Source of the DNA: Promicromonospora umidemergens
Lineage (GTDB): Bacteria > Actinomycetota > Actinomycetes > Actinomycetales > Cellulomonadaceae
Reading direction: 5' to 3'
DNA length: 64,000 nucleotides
Assembly (NCBI RefSeq): GCF_024171995.1
Contig: NZ_JAMTCT010000005.1
Coordinates: 124,001 to 188,000 of the forward strand
Part shown: piece by piece, positions 15,506 through 24,180 of the stretch
Position numbering within the stretch: position 1 is the stretch's first letter
How the letters are laid out: each line of letters begins with the position of its first letter
Program-made: the position numbers and the translations under genes
The notes under the pieces: model-generated
Told to the model about the DNA's origin: nothing
Database searches by the model: none
What the model saw: only the letters and a program-made list of their open reading frames with translations

Positions 15506-17830
15506 TCAGCTGGCCGGTTCGAGGCGGATGACTATCGACTTCGAGGCCGGGGTGTTGCTGCCCTCGGCCGTGTGGTCCAGCGGCACCAGCACGTTCGCCT
15601 CCGGGAAGTACGCGGCGGCGCACCCGCGCGCCGTCGGGAACGCGATGACGCGAAACCCAGGAGCCCGGCGCTCCTCCGTGCTCCCGTCCCGTCCGGACCA
15701 CTCGCTGACCAGGTCCACCGTGTCGCCGTCGGCGAACCCGAGGGCCGTCAGGTCCTCGGGGCGCACGAACACGACGCGCCGTCCGCCCTTCACCCCGCGG
15801 TACCGGTCGTCGAGGCCGTAGACGGTGGTGTTGAACTGGTCGTGGGAGCGGACCGTCTGGAGCAGCAGGCGACCCTCCGGCACCTGGACCACCTCGAGCT
15901 CGTTCACCGTGAAGTTGGCCTTGTCGGTCGCCGTCGGGAACAGGCGGGCATCGCGGGGCGGGTGCGGCAGCACGAACCCGCCGGGCTCGGCGACCCGCCG
16001 CTCGAAGTCGTCGAAGCCCGGGATCACGCGGGAGATCGAGTCGCGGATGCGCGAGTAGTCATCGGCGAACTCCTCCCACGGTGTGCCGTCCTGGGGCCCG
16101 AGCGCCCGGCGGGCCAGGTCGCAGAGAATGGCCGTCTCGCTGCGCAGGTGGTCCGACGCCGGGGCCAGCCGTCCCCGCGAGGTGTGCACCACGCTCATGG
16201 AGTCCTCGACCGTGACGACCTGCTCGCGCCCGCCCGTGCGGTCCCGCTCCGTGCGGCCCAGGCAGGGCAGGACCAGCGACCGCTTGCCCGGCAGCACGTG
16301 GGAGCGGTTGAGCTTGGTCGAGACGTGCACCGTGAGCGGGACCTCACGCAGCGCGGCCTCGGTGACGGCGCTGTCCGGCGTGGCGGCGGCGAAGTTGCCG
16401 CCGACGGCCATGAAGACCCGCAGCTGTCCGTCGCGCAGGGCCCGGACGGTGTCCACGACGTCGAGCCCGGGGGCGCGCGGCGGCTCGAAGCCGAACTCCG
16501 TGGCCAGCGCGTCGAGGAACGGCTCGGTGGGGCGCTCCCAGATGCCCATGGTGCGGTCGCCCTGTACGTTGCTGTGCCCGCGCACCGGGCAGGCGCCGGC
16601 GCCCGGGCGGCCGACGTTTCCCCGCAGCAGCAGGAAGCTCACGACCTCGCGGATGGTCGCCACCGCCTGCTTGTGCTGGGTGAGCCCCATCGCCCAGCAG
16701 ACGATGACCTTCTCGGACGCGAGGACGTCGCCCACGAAGTCCTCGATCTCCGACCGCTCCAGGCCGGTCGCCGCGTCGACGTCGGCCCAGTCGAGGCTGC
16801 GCCACGCGGCCGCCGCCTCGGCGAACCCGGAGGTGTGCTCGGCGATGAACTCGTGGTCCAGGACGCCCTGGTGCCCGGCGGTGCGGGCGTCGTCGTCGGC
16901 CTCCAGGAGCAGGCGGTTGACCGCCTGGAAGAGCGCCAGGTCGCCGGCGAGGCGGACCTGGAGGAACCGGTCGGCGAGCTTGGTGCCCTGCCCGACCACG
17001 CCGCGCACCCGCTGCGGGTTCTTGAAGGTCTGCAGGCCGGCCTCGGGCAGCGGGTTGATCGCCACGATCCGCGCGCCGCGGTCCTTGGCCTCCTCGAGCG
17101 CGCTGAGCATGCGCGGGTGGTTGGTCCCGGGATTCTGCCCGACGACGACGATCAGGTCCGCGTGGTCGGTGATGTCCTCCAGGGACACGCTGCCCTTGCC
17201 GATGCCCAGCGTCTCGACCAGGGCGGTGCCGGACGACTCGTGGCACATGTTCGAGCAGTCCGGCAGGTTGTTCGTGCCGAGCTTGCGGGCGAGGAGCTGG
17301 TAGAGGAACGCCGCCTCGTTGCTCGTGCGCCCGGAGGTGTAGAACGCGGCCTGGTCCGGCGAGTCGAGGCCGCGCAGCTCGGTCGAGACCAGGTCGAGGG
17401 CCTCGTCCCAGGACACGGGCCGGTAGTGGTCGGAACCCTCCTCGCGCAGCATCGGCTCGGTGAGGCGGCCGGACTTGCCCAGCCGGTGGTCGGTCCAGGT
17501 CGCCAGCTCGGAGATCGGGTGCTCGGCGAAGAACGTCGCGTCCGCGCGCTTGCGGGTGGACTCCTCGGCGACGGCCTTGGCGCCGTTCTCGCAGAACTCC
17601 GCCAGGTGCGGCTTGCCGGGCTCCGGCCAGGCGCACCCGGGGCAGTCGAAGCCGCCGTGCTGGTTGAGCAGGGGGAGCGTGCGCAGGCCGCTCGCGACAC
17701 CCGCCTCCCCGAAGACGTGGGCCAGGCCATGGACCACCCCGGGCACACCTGCAGCACTGCTCTTCGGTGGCCCGACGCGCAGGCTCTTCTCGGGGGCGTC
17801 GGTGCGGGCTTCGTCGCTCACGTCGGTCAC
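15506..17830 (-). CDS. FdhF/YdeP-family molybdopterin oxidoreductase
   Basis: The 774-aa protein belongs to the molybdopterin oxidoreductase superfamily. Landmarks are GFDCPGCAWPEP near residue 55, AAFYTSGRTSNEAAFLYQLL, DCSNMCHESSG, VVGQNPGTNHPRML, CPVRGHSNVQGDRTMGIWERP, and the C-terminal dinucleotide-binding domain beginning LLLQTVRSHDQFNTTVYG. The single N-terminal CxxC, not a full 4Fe-4S motif, matches the FdhF/YdeP branch rather than the classical formate dehydrogenase alpha subunit. The substrate is uncertain. It diverges from fdhD, which usually sulfurates this cofactor. GTG 17830 is used; GTG 17821 is equally possible. Confidence 0.88.
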   Translation of the reverse strand: MTDVSDEARTDAPEKSLRVGPPKSSAAGVPGVVHGLAHVFGEAGVASGLRTLPLLNQHGGFDCPGCAWPEPGKPHLAEFCENGAKAVAEESTRKRADATFFAEHPISELATWTDHRLGKSGRLTEPMLREEGSDHYRPVSWDEALDLVSTELRGLDSPDQAAFYTSGRTSNEAAFLYQLLARKLGTNNLPDCSNMCHESSGTALVETLGIGKGSVSLEDITDHADLIVVVGQNPGTNHPRMLSALEEAKDRGARIVAINPLPEAGLQTFKNPQRVRGVVGQGTKLADRFLQVRLAGDLALFQAVNRLLLEADDDARTAGHQGVLDHEFIAEHTSGFAEAAAAWRSLDWADVDAATGLERSEIEDFVGDVLASEKVIVCWAMGLTQHKQAVATIREVVSFLLLRGNVGRPGAGACPVRGHSNVQGDRTMGIWERPTEPFLDALATEFGFEPPRAPGLDVVDTVRALRDGQLRVFMAVGGNFAAATPDSAVTEAALREVPLTVHVSTKLNRSHVLPGKRSLVLPCLGRTERDRTGGREQVVTVEDSMSVVHTSRGRLAPASDHLRSETAILCDLARRALGPQDGTPWEEFADDYSRIRDSISRVIPGFDDFERRVAEPGGFVLPHPPRDARLFPTATDKANFTVNELEVVQVPEGRLLLQTVRSHDQFNTTVYGLDDRYRGVKGGRRVVFVRPEDLTALGFADGDTVDLVSEWSGRDGSTEERRAPGFRVIAFPTARGCAAAYFPEANVLVPLDHTAEGSNTPASKSIVIRLEPAS

Positions 17831-18049
17831 GCTGCCGACCCTACGCCGGAAGTGTCCGTGTCGGGAGAGGGATGCTGGTCGGGGTGGTTTGGTGGTGGAC
17901 TGCGTGCGGGCCGGGCTGTTCGGTGTCGTGCCGGATGGCCCTTTCGGTGGTGCCGGGAAGGGTGGGAACCGGAGGGCCGGGCGACCGGGGGCCAGGAAGT
18001 CGGGCCGAGGCAGTCTCGCATGTGGGGGGCGGAGTGCAAGACTGGCGGC

Positions 18050-18940
18050 ATGGGAGTCGTCACTGACCGACGGCGCGTCGTCCGCGTCCGTGACCGCGCT
18101 CGCTCGGAGCGGCCGGACACGCTGGCCGTCGAGGAGCCACTGATGGTCCGGCTGGTCGGGCCCGGCGCGCGGGCCGCAGCGCCGCTGCCGCTCGGCAGGG
18201 TGGTACCGGTGGGCGGGGTGCCGGCGGACGGCGCCGCGCCTGAGGCGCAGTCCGCCGGGACCACGCTGACCGTGACGATGCGTACTCCCGGCGACGACTT
18301 CGACCTCGTGGCCGGCTGGCTGGTCTCGGAAGGTGCGGTGGCCGCGCCGGACGACATAGCGGCGATGCGCCTGTGCCCCGACGAGGACAACACCGTCGAG
18401 GTGGCGCTCGCGCGCGGCGTCGAGCCCCCGCGGCAGCGGGCCTTCGCGACGACCAGCGCGTGCGGGGTCTGCGGGTCGGACACCGCGGTGGAGGTGCGGG
18501 CCGCGCTGCGGTGGCCGGTCACGGGTGACCCGGTGACAGTCGGCGCCGAGGTGATCACGTCGCTGCCCGACCGGCTGCGCGAACGTCAGCGCGCCTTCGA
18601 GCGGACCGGCGGCCTGCATGCCGCAGGCCTGTTCACCGCCGACGGCGAACCGCTGTACGTCCGCGAGGACGTCGGCAGGCACAACGCCGTCGACAAGGTG
18701 GTCGGGGCGGCGCTGCGCGACGGCGCCCTGCCCGCCGCCGGGACGATCCTCCAGGTCAGCGGGCGAGCGTCGTTCGAGCTGGTGCAGAAGGCCGCGCGGG
18801 CCGGTATCCCGGTGCTCTCCGCCATCTCGGCGCCGTCTACCCTCGCGGTGGACCTCGCCGACGAGTGCGGACTGACCCTGCTCGGCTTCGTGCGCGGCGA
18901 CTCGATGAACGTCTATTCGCGGGCGGACCGGGTGCTCTGA
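18050..18940 (+). CDS. fdhD: Formate dehydrogenase sulfurtransferase FdhD
   Basis: The 296-aa protein carries the conserved FdhD Cys pair in FATTSACGVCG (C138 and C141), which relays sulfur from a desulfurase to the bis-MGD cofactor. LTVTMRTPGDDFDLVAGWL, TGGLHAAGLF, VREDVGRHNAVDKVVG, SGRASFELVQKA and FVRGDSMNVYS complete the family signature. It diverges from the FdhF/YdeP enzyme with 219 bp between starts, so the pair forms one functional unit. I see no Shine-Dalgarno site close to ATG 18050. The GC-rich intergenic stretch holds nothing else I can name. Confidence 0.93.
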   Translation: MGVVTDRRRVVRVRDRARSERPDTLAVEEPLMVRLVGPGARAAAPLPLGRVVPVGGVPADGAAPEAQSAGTTLTVTMRTPGDDFDLVAGWLVSEGAVAAPDDIAAMRLCPDEDNTVEVALARGVEPPRQRAFATTSACGVCGSDTAVEVRAALRWPVTGDPVTVGAEVITSLPDRLRERQRAFERTGGLHAAGLFTADGEPLYVREDVGRHNAVDKVVGAALRDGALPAAGTILQVSGRASFELVQKAARAGIPVLSAISAPSTLAVDLADECGLTLLGFVRGDSMNVYSRADRVL

Positions 18941-19178
18941 CTCGGTCGAGGCGGGGCGCACCTGGCTGAGACGAGGGTGCGCGGGGCGGTCTCACGTGGC
19001 CCACGCACCTCGTTGGCCGAGCAGCTGCGCCCTCAGCGGAGCAGAGGTCGTGCGGCCCGGCGGTGAGTCGCGCGGCGACACGTACGAAACTCGCTGATCG
19101 AACCACTTCTTACGACAGGGGGCAGACACCTGCCTGCTCCAGAAGCCACGCATCGACGCTCGCTCAGTGAGGGAGACT
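18941..19178. other. Intergenic stretch with nested imperfect inverted repeats
   Basis: ACGAGG-G-TGCG (18971-18981) pairs with CGCACCTCGT (19004-19013), one base bulged. Further partial pairing lies outside it (GCGCA 18956-18960 with TGCGC near 19025-19029). It probably acts as the fdhD terminator. The last bases (GAGGGAG, 19168-19174) are the ribosome binding site of the next gene. I see no small gene here. Confidence 0.45.
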
Positions 19179-20153
19179 ATGCTCCGGTTCCACTTCACGT
19201 CCGACGATCTCGCACGGGTCCGGATCGCACCCGGAGCCGACCCGATGTGGGAGACGCTGCTCAGCGCCCACCTGGTCAACGAGCTCCGAGAGGTCCGGAC
19301 GTTCGGGGTGTGGCGCTCGCGGGTCGTCGCCGACCTGCCCCGGCTTGCTCTGCCGTACCTGCACCTGACGCCTCCCCGCGGGTACTCGCCGGACTTCCTC
19401 ACGCCGGCCGACGGGACGACCGACTTCGCCGATGGGCTGGACGGCGTCCTCTTCACGCACCGGGACCGGCTGCGGACCGACATCGACCGCCTCTGCGAGC
19501 AGAAGGACGTCTCGACGTGGGCGTCGGACCTCCGGGACGGCCTGGTCAAGGCGGTGGACGGGCTGGGTGCGACGATGTCCGCCTACCACGCCCACGCGAT
19601 CGAGCCGTACTGGGCACGGATCCGTGCCGCGGTGGACGCCGACCTCATGGTCCGCGCTCGGGTGGTGGCGATGAGTGGTGTGGAAGGTGTGCTGTCGTCC
19701 CTGCACTCCACCGTGACCTGGGACGCACCGGTCCTGACGATCGACAACCCGACCGTGGATCGTGACGTCCACCTGACGGGACGCGGGCTGCGGCTGGTGC
19801 CCTCGTACTTCTGCTGGCGCAAGCCCATGACCTTCGCCGATCCGGAGCTCGAGCCGGTGCTCCTTTTCCCGATCGAGCACTGCGTGAGCCTGGTCGGCGC
19901 CCCGGGGGCCGACCAGCGGGCGCCGCTGGCCAGCCTGCTGGGCCGGACACGTGCGGCTGCGCTGCAGGCGCTGGTGCAGCCGGCGACGACGTCGGGGCTG
20001 GCCCGGCGGCTCGGAGCCTCCCTGGCCTCCGCGTCGGAGCACGCGACCGTGCTGCGCAGGGCCGGGCTGATCCGCTCCACACGGTGCGGGAACCAGACGT
20101 CTCACGAGCTCACCGCGTTGGGCCACGGGTTGCTGAGCGGTTCGCCGGCCTGA
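19179..20153 (+). CDS. Winged-helix (ArsR-like) transcriptional regulator
   Basis: The 324-aa protein opens LRFHFTSDDLARVRIAPGADPMWE. This N-terminus is common in actinobacterial regulators of the DUF5937 plus ArsR-type class. The C-terminal 75 residues form a winged helix: LLGRTRAAALQALVQPATTSGLARRLGASLASASEHATVLRRAGLI, where the recognition helix is SASEHATVLRRAG. The middle 200 residues are probably a sensor domain with unknown ligand. ATG 19179 follows GAGGGAG with ideal spacing and beats the in-frame GTG at 19167. The gene is isolated, so its targets are unknown. Confidence 0.8.
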   Translation: MLRFHFTSDDLARVRIAPGADPMWETLLSAHLVNELREVRTFGVWRSRVVADLPRLALPYLHLTPPRGYSPDFLTPADGTTDFADGLDGVLFTHRDRLRTDIDRLCEQKDVSTWASDLRDGLVKAVDGLGATMSAYHAHAIEPYWARIRAAVDADLMVRARVVAMSGVEGVLSSLHSTVTWDAPVLTIDNPTVDRDVHLTGRGLRLVPSYFCWRKPMTFADPELEPVLLFPIEHCVSLVGAPGADQRAPLASLLGRTRAAALQALVQPATTSGLARRLGASLASASEHATVLRRAGLIRSTRCGNQTSHELTALGHGLLSGSPA

Positions 20154-20174
20154 CTGAGCTGGTACGAGAGAGCG

Positions 20175-20225
20175 CGTCGCGCCCCGCGCGCCCGCGACTG
20201 GGGGGCGGGGGCGCGGGGCGCGACG
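20175..20225. terminator. GC-rich bidirectional hairpin
   Basis: CGTCGCGCCCCGCGC (20175-20189) pairs perfectly with 20211-20225, giving a 15-bp stem between the convergent regulator (stop 20153) and the secreted protein (stop 20246). Confidence 0.75.
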
Positions 20226-20245
20226 TCGGCAGGTGGGTCAGAGGG

Positions 20246-20800
20246 TCAGCAGTTGCGGACGAACCAGACCGGGCTCCAGCCGCCGAAGTCGCCCCGGTTC
20301 ACGGAGCGGATCTCGTAGGCCGTCGACGCGGGCGCGACCTGGGTCGAGCCGTTCTGGCCGTAGAACCGGGCGACGGTCCCTCTGGTCTGGTTGTTGTTGA
20401 ACCCGCCGTTGCCGATCCAGTTGGACAGGGCGTACTTGTGGCAGTTGTACAGGTGGAAGATCTTCCACTTGTCGTGGCTGGTGTCCCAGGCCCAGGCACA
20501 GAGCGTGGCGTACTCGCACGTGTACTCGCCGCCGGGGTTGGCGTACGAGACGGCCACGGTCGGGCTGATGGTCGGCACCGCCATGGCGCCGAAGTCACCG
20601 CCGGACCTGGCCTCGGCTGGTGCCGGAGGCAGGACGAATGTCCGGTCCTGCGTGGAGACGTCGGTGACGCGGGTGCCGTCCGGTGCGACTGAGCCCTGGC
20701 CGGCGTCGGATGCCTGCGCCACCTGGGAGCCGCCGACAACGAGGAGGAGCGCCGTCAGTAGTCCCGACAGCGTGGTGAATGTTCGCTTCTGGGTTGTCAT
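20246..20800 (-). CDS. Small secreted Cys-rich protein, peptidase-inhibitor I36/crystallin-like
   Basis: The 184-aa protein has a signal peptide (residues 1 to about 31, ending QVAQAS) and a propeptide-like Gly/Ser/Thr stretch. The C-terminal domain of about 95 residues contains CEYATLCAWAW, YNCHKYALSNWIGNGGFNNNQT and a final Cys. The LC-W, YxLSNW and NNNQT pattern resembles small secreted actinobacterial proteins grouped with I36 peptidase inhibitors or beta/gamma-crystallin folds. Four Cys in the domain suggest two disulfides. Inhibitor activity is only inferred. It is monocistronic. Confidence 0.65.
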   Translation of the reverse strand: MTTQKRTFTTLSGLLTALLLVVGGSQVAQASDAGQGSVAPDGTRVTDVSTQDRTFVLPPAPAEARSGGDFGAMAVPTISPTVAVSYANPGGEYTCEYATLCAWAWDTSHDKWKIFHLYNCHKYALSNWIGNGGFNNNQTRGTVARFYGQNGSTQVAPASTAYEIRSVNRGDFGGWSPVWFVRNC

Positions 20801-20977
20801 CCCATCTTCCGTCCTGCCCCGTGCTCACATCACCCGACCCTGTGCCGGGCTGCTGCGCGGAACACCCCGAATCTAGGAACAGAGGAGTCCCGCCGCGGCG
20901 ACGTTCGGCAGCGGATGAAAGTTTCGGCGCAGGCCGAAATGCCGTCCTGCGGCGTACCAGGGTGTGCGCCGAGGCCG

Positions 20978-21112
20978 TTACCCCGCGAAGAGCGGGATGA
21001 CGCTCCTGATCGTCTGGAACAGCCCGTAGGCCAGCGGGACGGTCACGACGAGCCAGGTGACGACCAGTCGCGGGACCTGGCTCGACGTCGGTTCCGGGGT
21101 CGGCTCCGGCAT
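20978..21112 (-). CDS. MFS transporter small subunit (44 aa)
   Basis: A 44-aa protein, MPEPTPEP... followed by one transmembrane helix (VVTWLVVTVPLAYGLFQTI) and the tail RSVIPLFAG. It begins two bases after the stop of the OFA-type MFS gene and has GGAAAGG upstream. Small one-helix proteins with the LxxxWLxVxxPLxYGLxxT pattern accompany OFA-family carriers in actinobacteria and are annotated as MFS small subunits. It is easily missed because of its length. It may stabilise or regulate the carrier. Confidence 0.8.
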   Translation of the reverse strand: MPEPTPEPTSSQVPRLVVTWLVVTVPLAYGLFQTIRSVIPLFAG

Positions 21113-21114
21113 GG

Positions 21115-22512
21115 TCACACCTTTCCCTCGGCGAACGCGCCGGCGGAGCCTGCGGGCTCGTGGAACCGGGCCGCGACCGGCCGGATCAGGATGTTGGCCA
21201 CGAACCCGACCGCGAGCACGCCCACCATGGTGAACAGCGCGGGCCGGTAGTCGGCCGCGACGAGCTCGCCCGGCGTCCCCTGCGCGTCGAGGAACCCGTT
21301 GATGATCAGCGGGCCTGCGATGCCCGCAGCGGACCACGCGGTGAGCAGGCGGCCGTGGATGGCGCCCACCTGGAACGTGCCGAACAGGTCGCGCAGGTAG
21401 GCGGGGGCCGTCGAGAACCCGCCGCCGTAGAAGGAGATGATCACGGCGGCGACGAGCACGAAGATCATGGTGGACAGGTGCCCGACGGTGGCCAGGAGGA
21501 CGTACAGGACCATCCCGACGCCCAGGTACAGGACGTAGGTCGGCTTGCGACCGATGTAGTCCGACGTCGACGACCACACGAAGCGGCCCGCCATGTTGAA
21601 CAGGGACAGGAACGCGACGAAGCCGGCCGCCGTCGTCGGCGCGACCGAGGACATGCCGCCGCTGCGGAAGAAGTCCTGGATCATCGGTGCGGCCTGTTCC
21701 AGGATGCCGATTCCCGCCGTCACGTTGCAGAACAGGGCGATCCACAGGAACCAGAACTGCGGGGTCCTGATGGCGTTGGCCGCCGAGACGTCGGCGGCCG
21801 ACACCATGGGCTTGGCGGTCACCGCACCGGCGTCGAAGCCGGCCGGCGTCCAGCCGGGCGGCGGAACCTTCACCGTGAACACGCCCAGCATCATCACGAG
21901 GAAGTACCCGACGCCCAGGGTGACGAAGAGCGAGGTGACGGCGCTGCCGGAGGCCACGGAGGTGGGGTCGGCAGGGTCGTAGCCGCTGTCGTAGAGGGCC
22001 ATGAGCTGGCGGGACAGCGGCGAGGCGACGAGCGCACCGCCACCGAACCCCATGATCGCCATGCCGGTAGCCAGGCCCGGGCGGTCCGGGAACCACTTGA
22101 TCAGCGTGGACACCGGCGAGATGTAGCCGATGCCGAGCCCGATCCCGCCGAGGAAGCCGTACCCGAGGTAGACCAGCCACAGCTGAGACGTCGCGATGCC
22201 GAGCGCGCCGACCAGGAACCCGGAGGCCCAGAAGCAGGCGGAGGCGAACATCGCCGCGCGGGGTCCTGCGCGCTCCACCCAGGTGCCGAGGACCGCTGCC
22301 GACAGTCCGAGCATGACGATGGCGATGGAGAAGATGACGCCGATCGCCGTCAGGCTCGACTCGAAGTGGTTGACCAGGGCGTTCTTGTAGACGCTGGTGG
22401 CGTACGCCTGGCCGATGCAGAGATGGATGGCGAGCGCCGCCGGCGGGATGAGCCACCTGCTGTAACCGGGCTTGGCTACCGTGTGCTCGCGGTCGAGGAA
22501 CGACAGCGCCAC
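21115..22512 (-). CDS. OFA-family MFS carrier (oxalate/formate antiporter type)
   Basis: The 465-aa protein has 12 transmembrane helices. IHLCIGQAYATSVYKNALVNHF near the N-terminus, WVERAGPRAAMFASACFWASGFLVGALG between helices 2 and 3, GGIGLGIGYISPVSTLIKWFPDRPGLATGMAIMGFGGGA, and LFNMAGRFVWSSTSDYIGRKPTY are hallmarks of the oxalate/formate antiporter branch. The actual monocarboxylate is unknown. The GTG start follows GAGGAGG with six-base spacing. It shares a transcript with the 44-aa gene. The FdhF/FdhD pair 3 kb away makes a formate link possible but not shown. Confidence 0.87.
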   Translation of the reverse strand: MALSFLDREHTVAKPGYSRWLIPPAALAIHLCIGQAYATSVYKNALVNHFESSLTAIGVIFSIAIVMLGLSAAVLGTWVERAGPRAAMFASACFWASGFLVGALGIATSQLWLVYLGYGFLGGIGLGIGYISPVSTLIKWFPDRPGLATGMAIMGFGGGALVASPLSRQLMALYDSGYDPADPTSVASGSAVTSLFVTLGVGYFLVMMLGVFTVKVPPPGWTPAGFDAGAVTAKPMVSAADVSAANAIRTPQFWFLWIALFCNVTAGIGILEQAAPMIQDFFRSGGMSSVAPTTAAGFVAFLSLFNMAGRFVWSSTSDYIGRKPTYVLYLGVGMVLYVLLATVGHLSTMIFVLVAAVIISFYGGGFSTAPAYLRDLFGTFQVGAIHGRLLTAWSAAGIAGPLIINGFLDAQGTPGELVAADYRPALFTMVGVLAVGFVANILIRPVAARFHEPAGSAGAFAEGKV

Positions 22513-22662
22513 GGAGCACCTCCTCGTGCTCGGGGGATCCTGCCGCGGTAATACGGTTTCACCCGTTTTGTTTGCGCACGCTACTGGCGGTGGATGCTCC
22601 GGTCAATGGTCGGCGGCATTCGCGTCGGCGCTCGTCCGCGCCCGTCTCCTGACCTGGCGGGG

Positions 22663-23968
22663 TCAGTGCTGGGGGCTGCGCACGGCCGCCAGGAAGAGTG
22701 GCAGGGCGGTCTCGGTGTGGGCGATGCGCAGGAGGTACGGGCGGTCGACGACCATCCGGGCAGCGGGCGCGGTCGGCATCGCGCCGCTCGTCTCCACGCC
22801 GATCTCGGTGACGGCGGCCGCGACGGTGCCGTCCGCGTCCAGGCTCAGGTAGGCCTGCTGCCACACCTGGCTCACCTGCAGCGGTTCGGCGGTCGTGATG
22901 CCGGACAGGTCGGGCCCGTCGTACAAGCCCCCCAACCCGGCCTCCGCCAGTGCAGGGGCCAGGTCAAGGGCGGGCGGCTCCAGCTCCAGCGTCGGCATGG
23001 CGAGCTCGACGGTCCGCGGCGGCGCGTCGTCGAGGGTGCTCGTGAGCGCCGTCAGGGTCTCGGGAGAGACCTCCGCCGGATCCGTGCCGGCGGGCGGCAG
23101 GAGCACGTCCGCGTGGAACGCGTCGACGTAGGGCAGGCGGACGGCGGCCCAGCCGCCACTCTCGGCATAGGCCCACGACTGGGCACCGTGCAGCATCTCG
23201 GTGGGTTCCGTGCCGTCGGGTCCGGTGAAGTCCTCGTCGCGGGTGGCGCTCTCCTCGAACGGGGTCTCCCAGGCCGCCGCGAGCAGCACCGCGTTCTGCA
23301 GCACCAGGCGCAGCGCCGGGTCCGGCTCGAGCGCCGACTCCTCGATCAGACCGCCGGTGTGGTGGTCCACCCAGGCGTCCAGGACCGCCTTGCCCTCGTC
23401 GGTACCCAGGTCGGTGCCCTGCACACCCGCGTCGAACGCGGTGGCGAGCGCGTCGAGATAGTCCTGCTCGACGGCGAGGCCGTCGTCGAGCACCGCCTGG
23501 TTCGCCAGGTGCAGCACCGGACGGTCGGGGAGCTCGTCGTCCTGCACGACGCCCGGATCGCCGTCGTGCTTCGCGAGCGCACCCTGCAGCGCGTTGTAGG
23601 CGGACGTGCGGTCCTCGCCCGGGGCGCCCAGCGCCGCGTCCAGGGACGCGGCGGTCTCCCCGCGGGCCCCCTCTGCGAGCAGCGCCAGGGCGAAGGCCAG
23701 CGACGCCGGGGAGACCAGGGTGTTCGCGTCGGGCTCCGCGGTGGCGCCCAGCGCGAGCAGGCCGAGCTCCTCGGTGGCGCGGGCGGCGTCGGCGCTCGCG
23801 GTTGCGTCGGCGGGCGTGACGACCAGCCGCGCGGGCGTCGGAGCGCTCCATGCCCTCGTCAGGGCCGGGCCCGCAGGCGGCCAGGGCGAGGACGGCTGTC
23901 GCGACCACCGCGGTGGTCGCCGTCCTCCGGTGGTGAGGGGTGCGAGGGGTGGGGCGGCGACGCTGCAC
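22663..23968 (-). pseudogene. Serpin lipoprotein, apparently frameshifted near its N-terminus
   Basis: The serpin domain (about 390 aa) reads in one frame: ATEELGLLALGA, NTLVSPASLAFALALLAEGARGET, MPTLELEP, LSLDADGTVAAAVTEIGV (hinge of the reactive-centre loop) and VDRPYLLRIAHTETALPLFLAAV. The upstream export signal reads in another frame: GTG 23968 behind AGGAGGAAAAC, then ATTAVVATAVLALAAC, a lipobox. The two frames would join near 23840-23880, where runs of G and C occur. A single-base indel therefore separates lipoprotein signal and inhibitor. It may be a real inactivation, phase variation or a sequencing error. The reactive loop proteolytic target is unknown. Confidence 0.8.
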
Positions 23969-24180
23969 GTTTTCCTCCTGAGGTACTGGCGCTGGGGTAC
24001 CGGCGCGGGTCCTGACCTGTCTGTGTGGTGACCTGGCCCGGCCTTGCAGCGACCCGCGCGTACCTGGCGCCCAGGCCACCGGGATGTCCCGGCGGCTGAC
24101 ACGCACTGCAGGATGCGACAAGTGTCAGTGGTGCCAGGCACAATCTGTCCCGACCTTCTACACGTGAGGCAAGGAACAAA

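Noticed and set aside
15506-17830. Selenocysteine enzyme
   Set aside because: The frame has no internal TGA and the active-site region reads with ordinary codons. The FdhF/YdeP branch does not need Sec.
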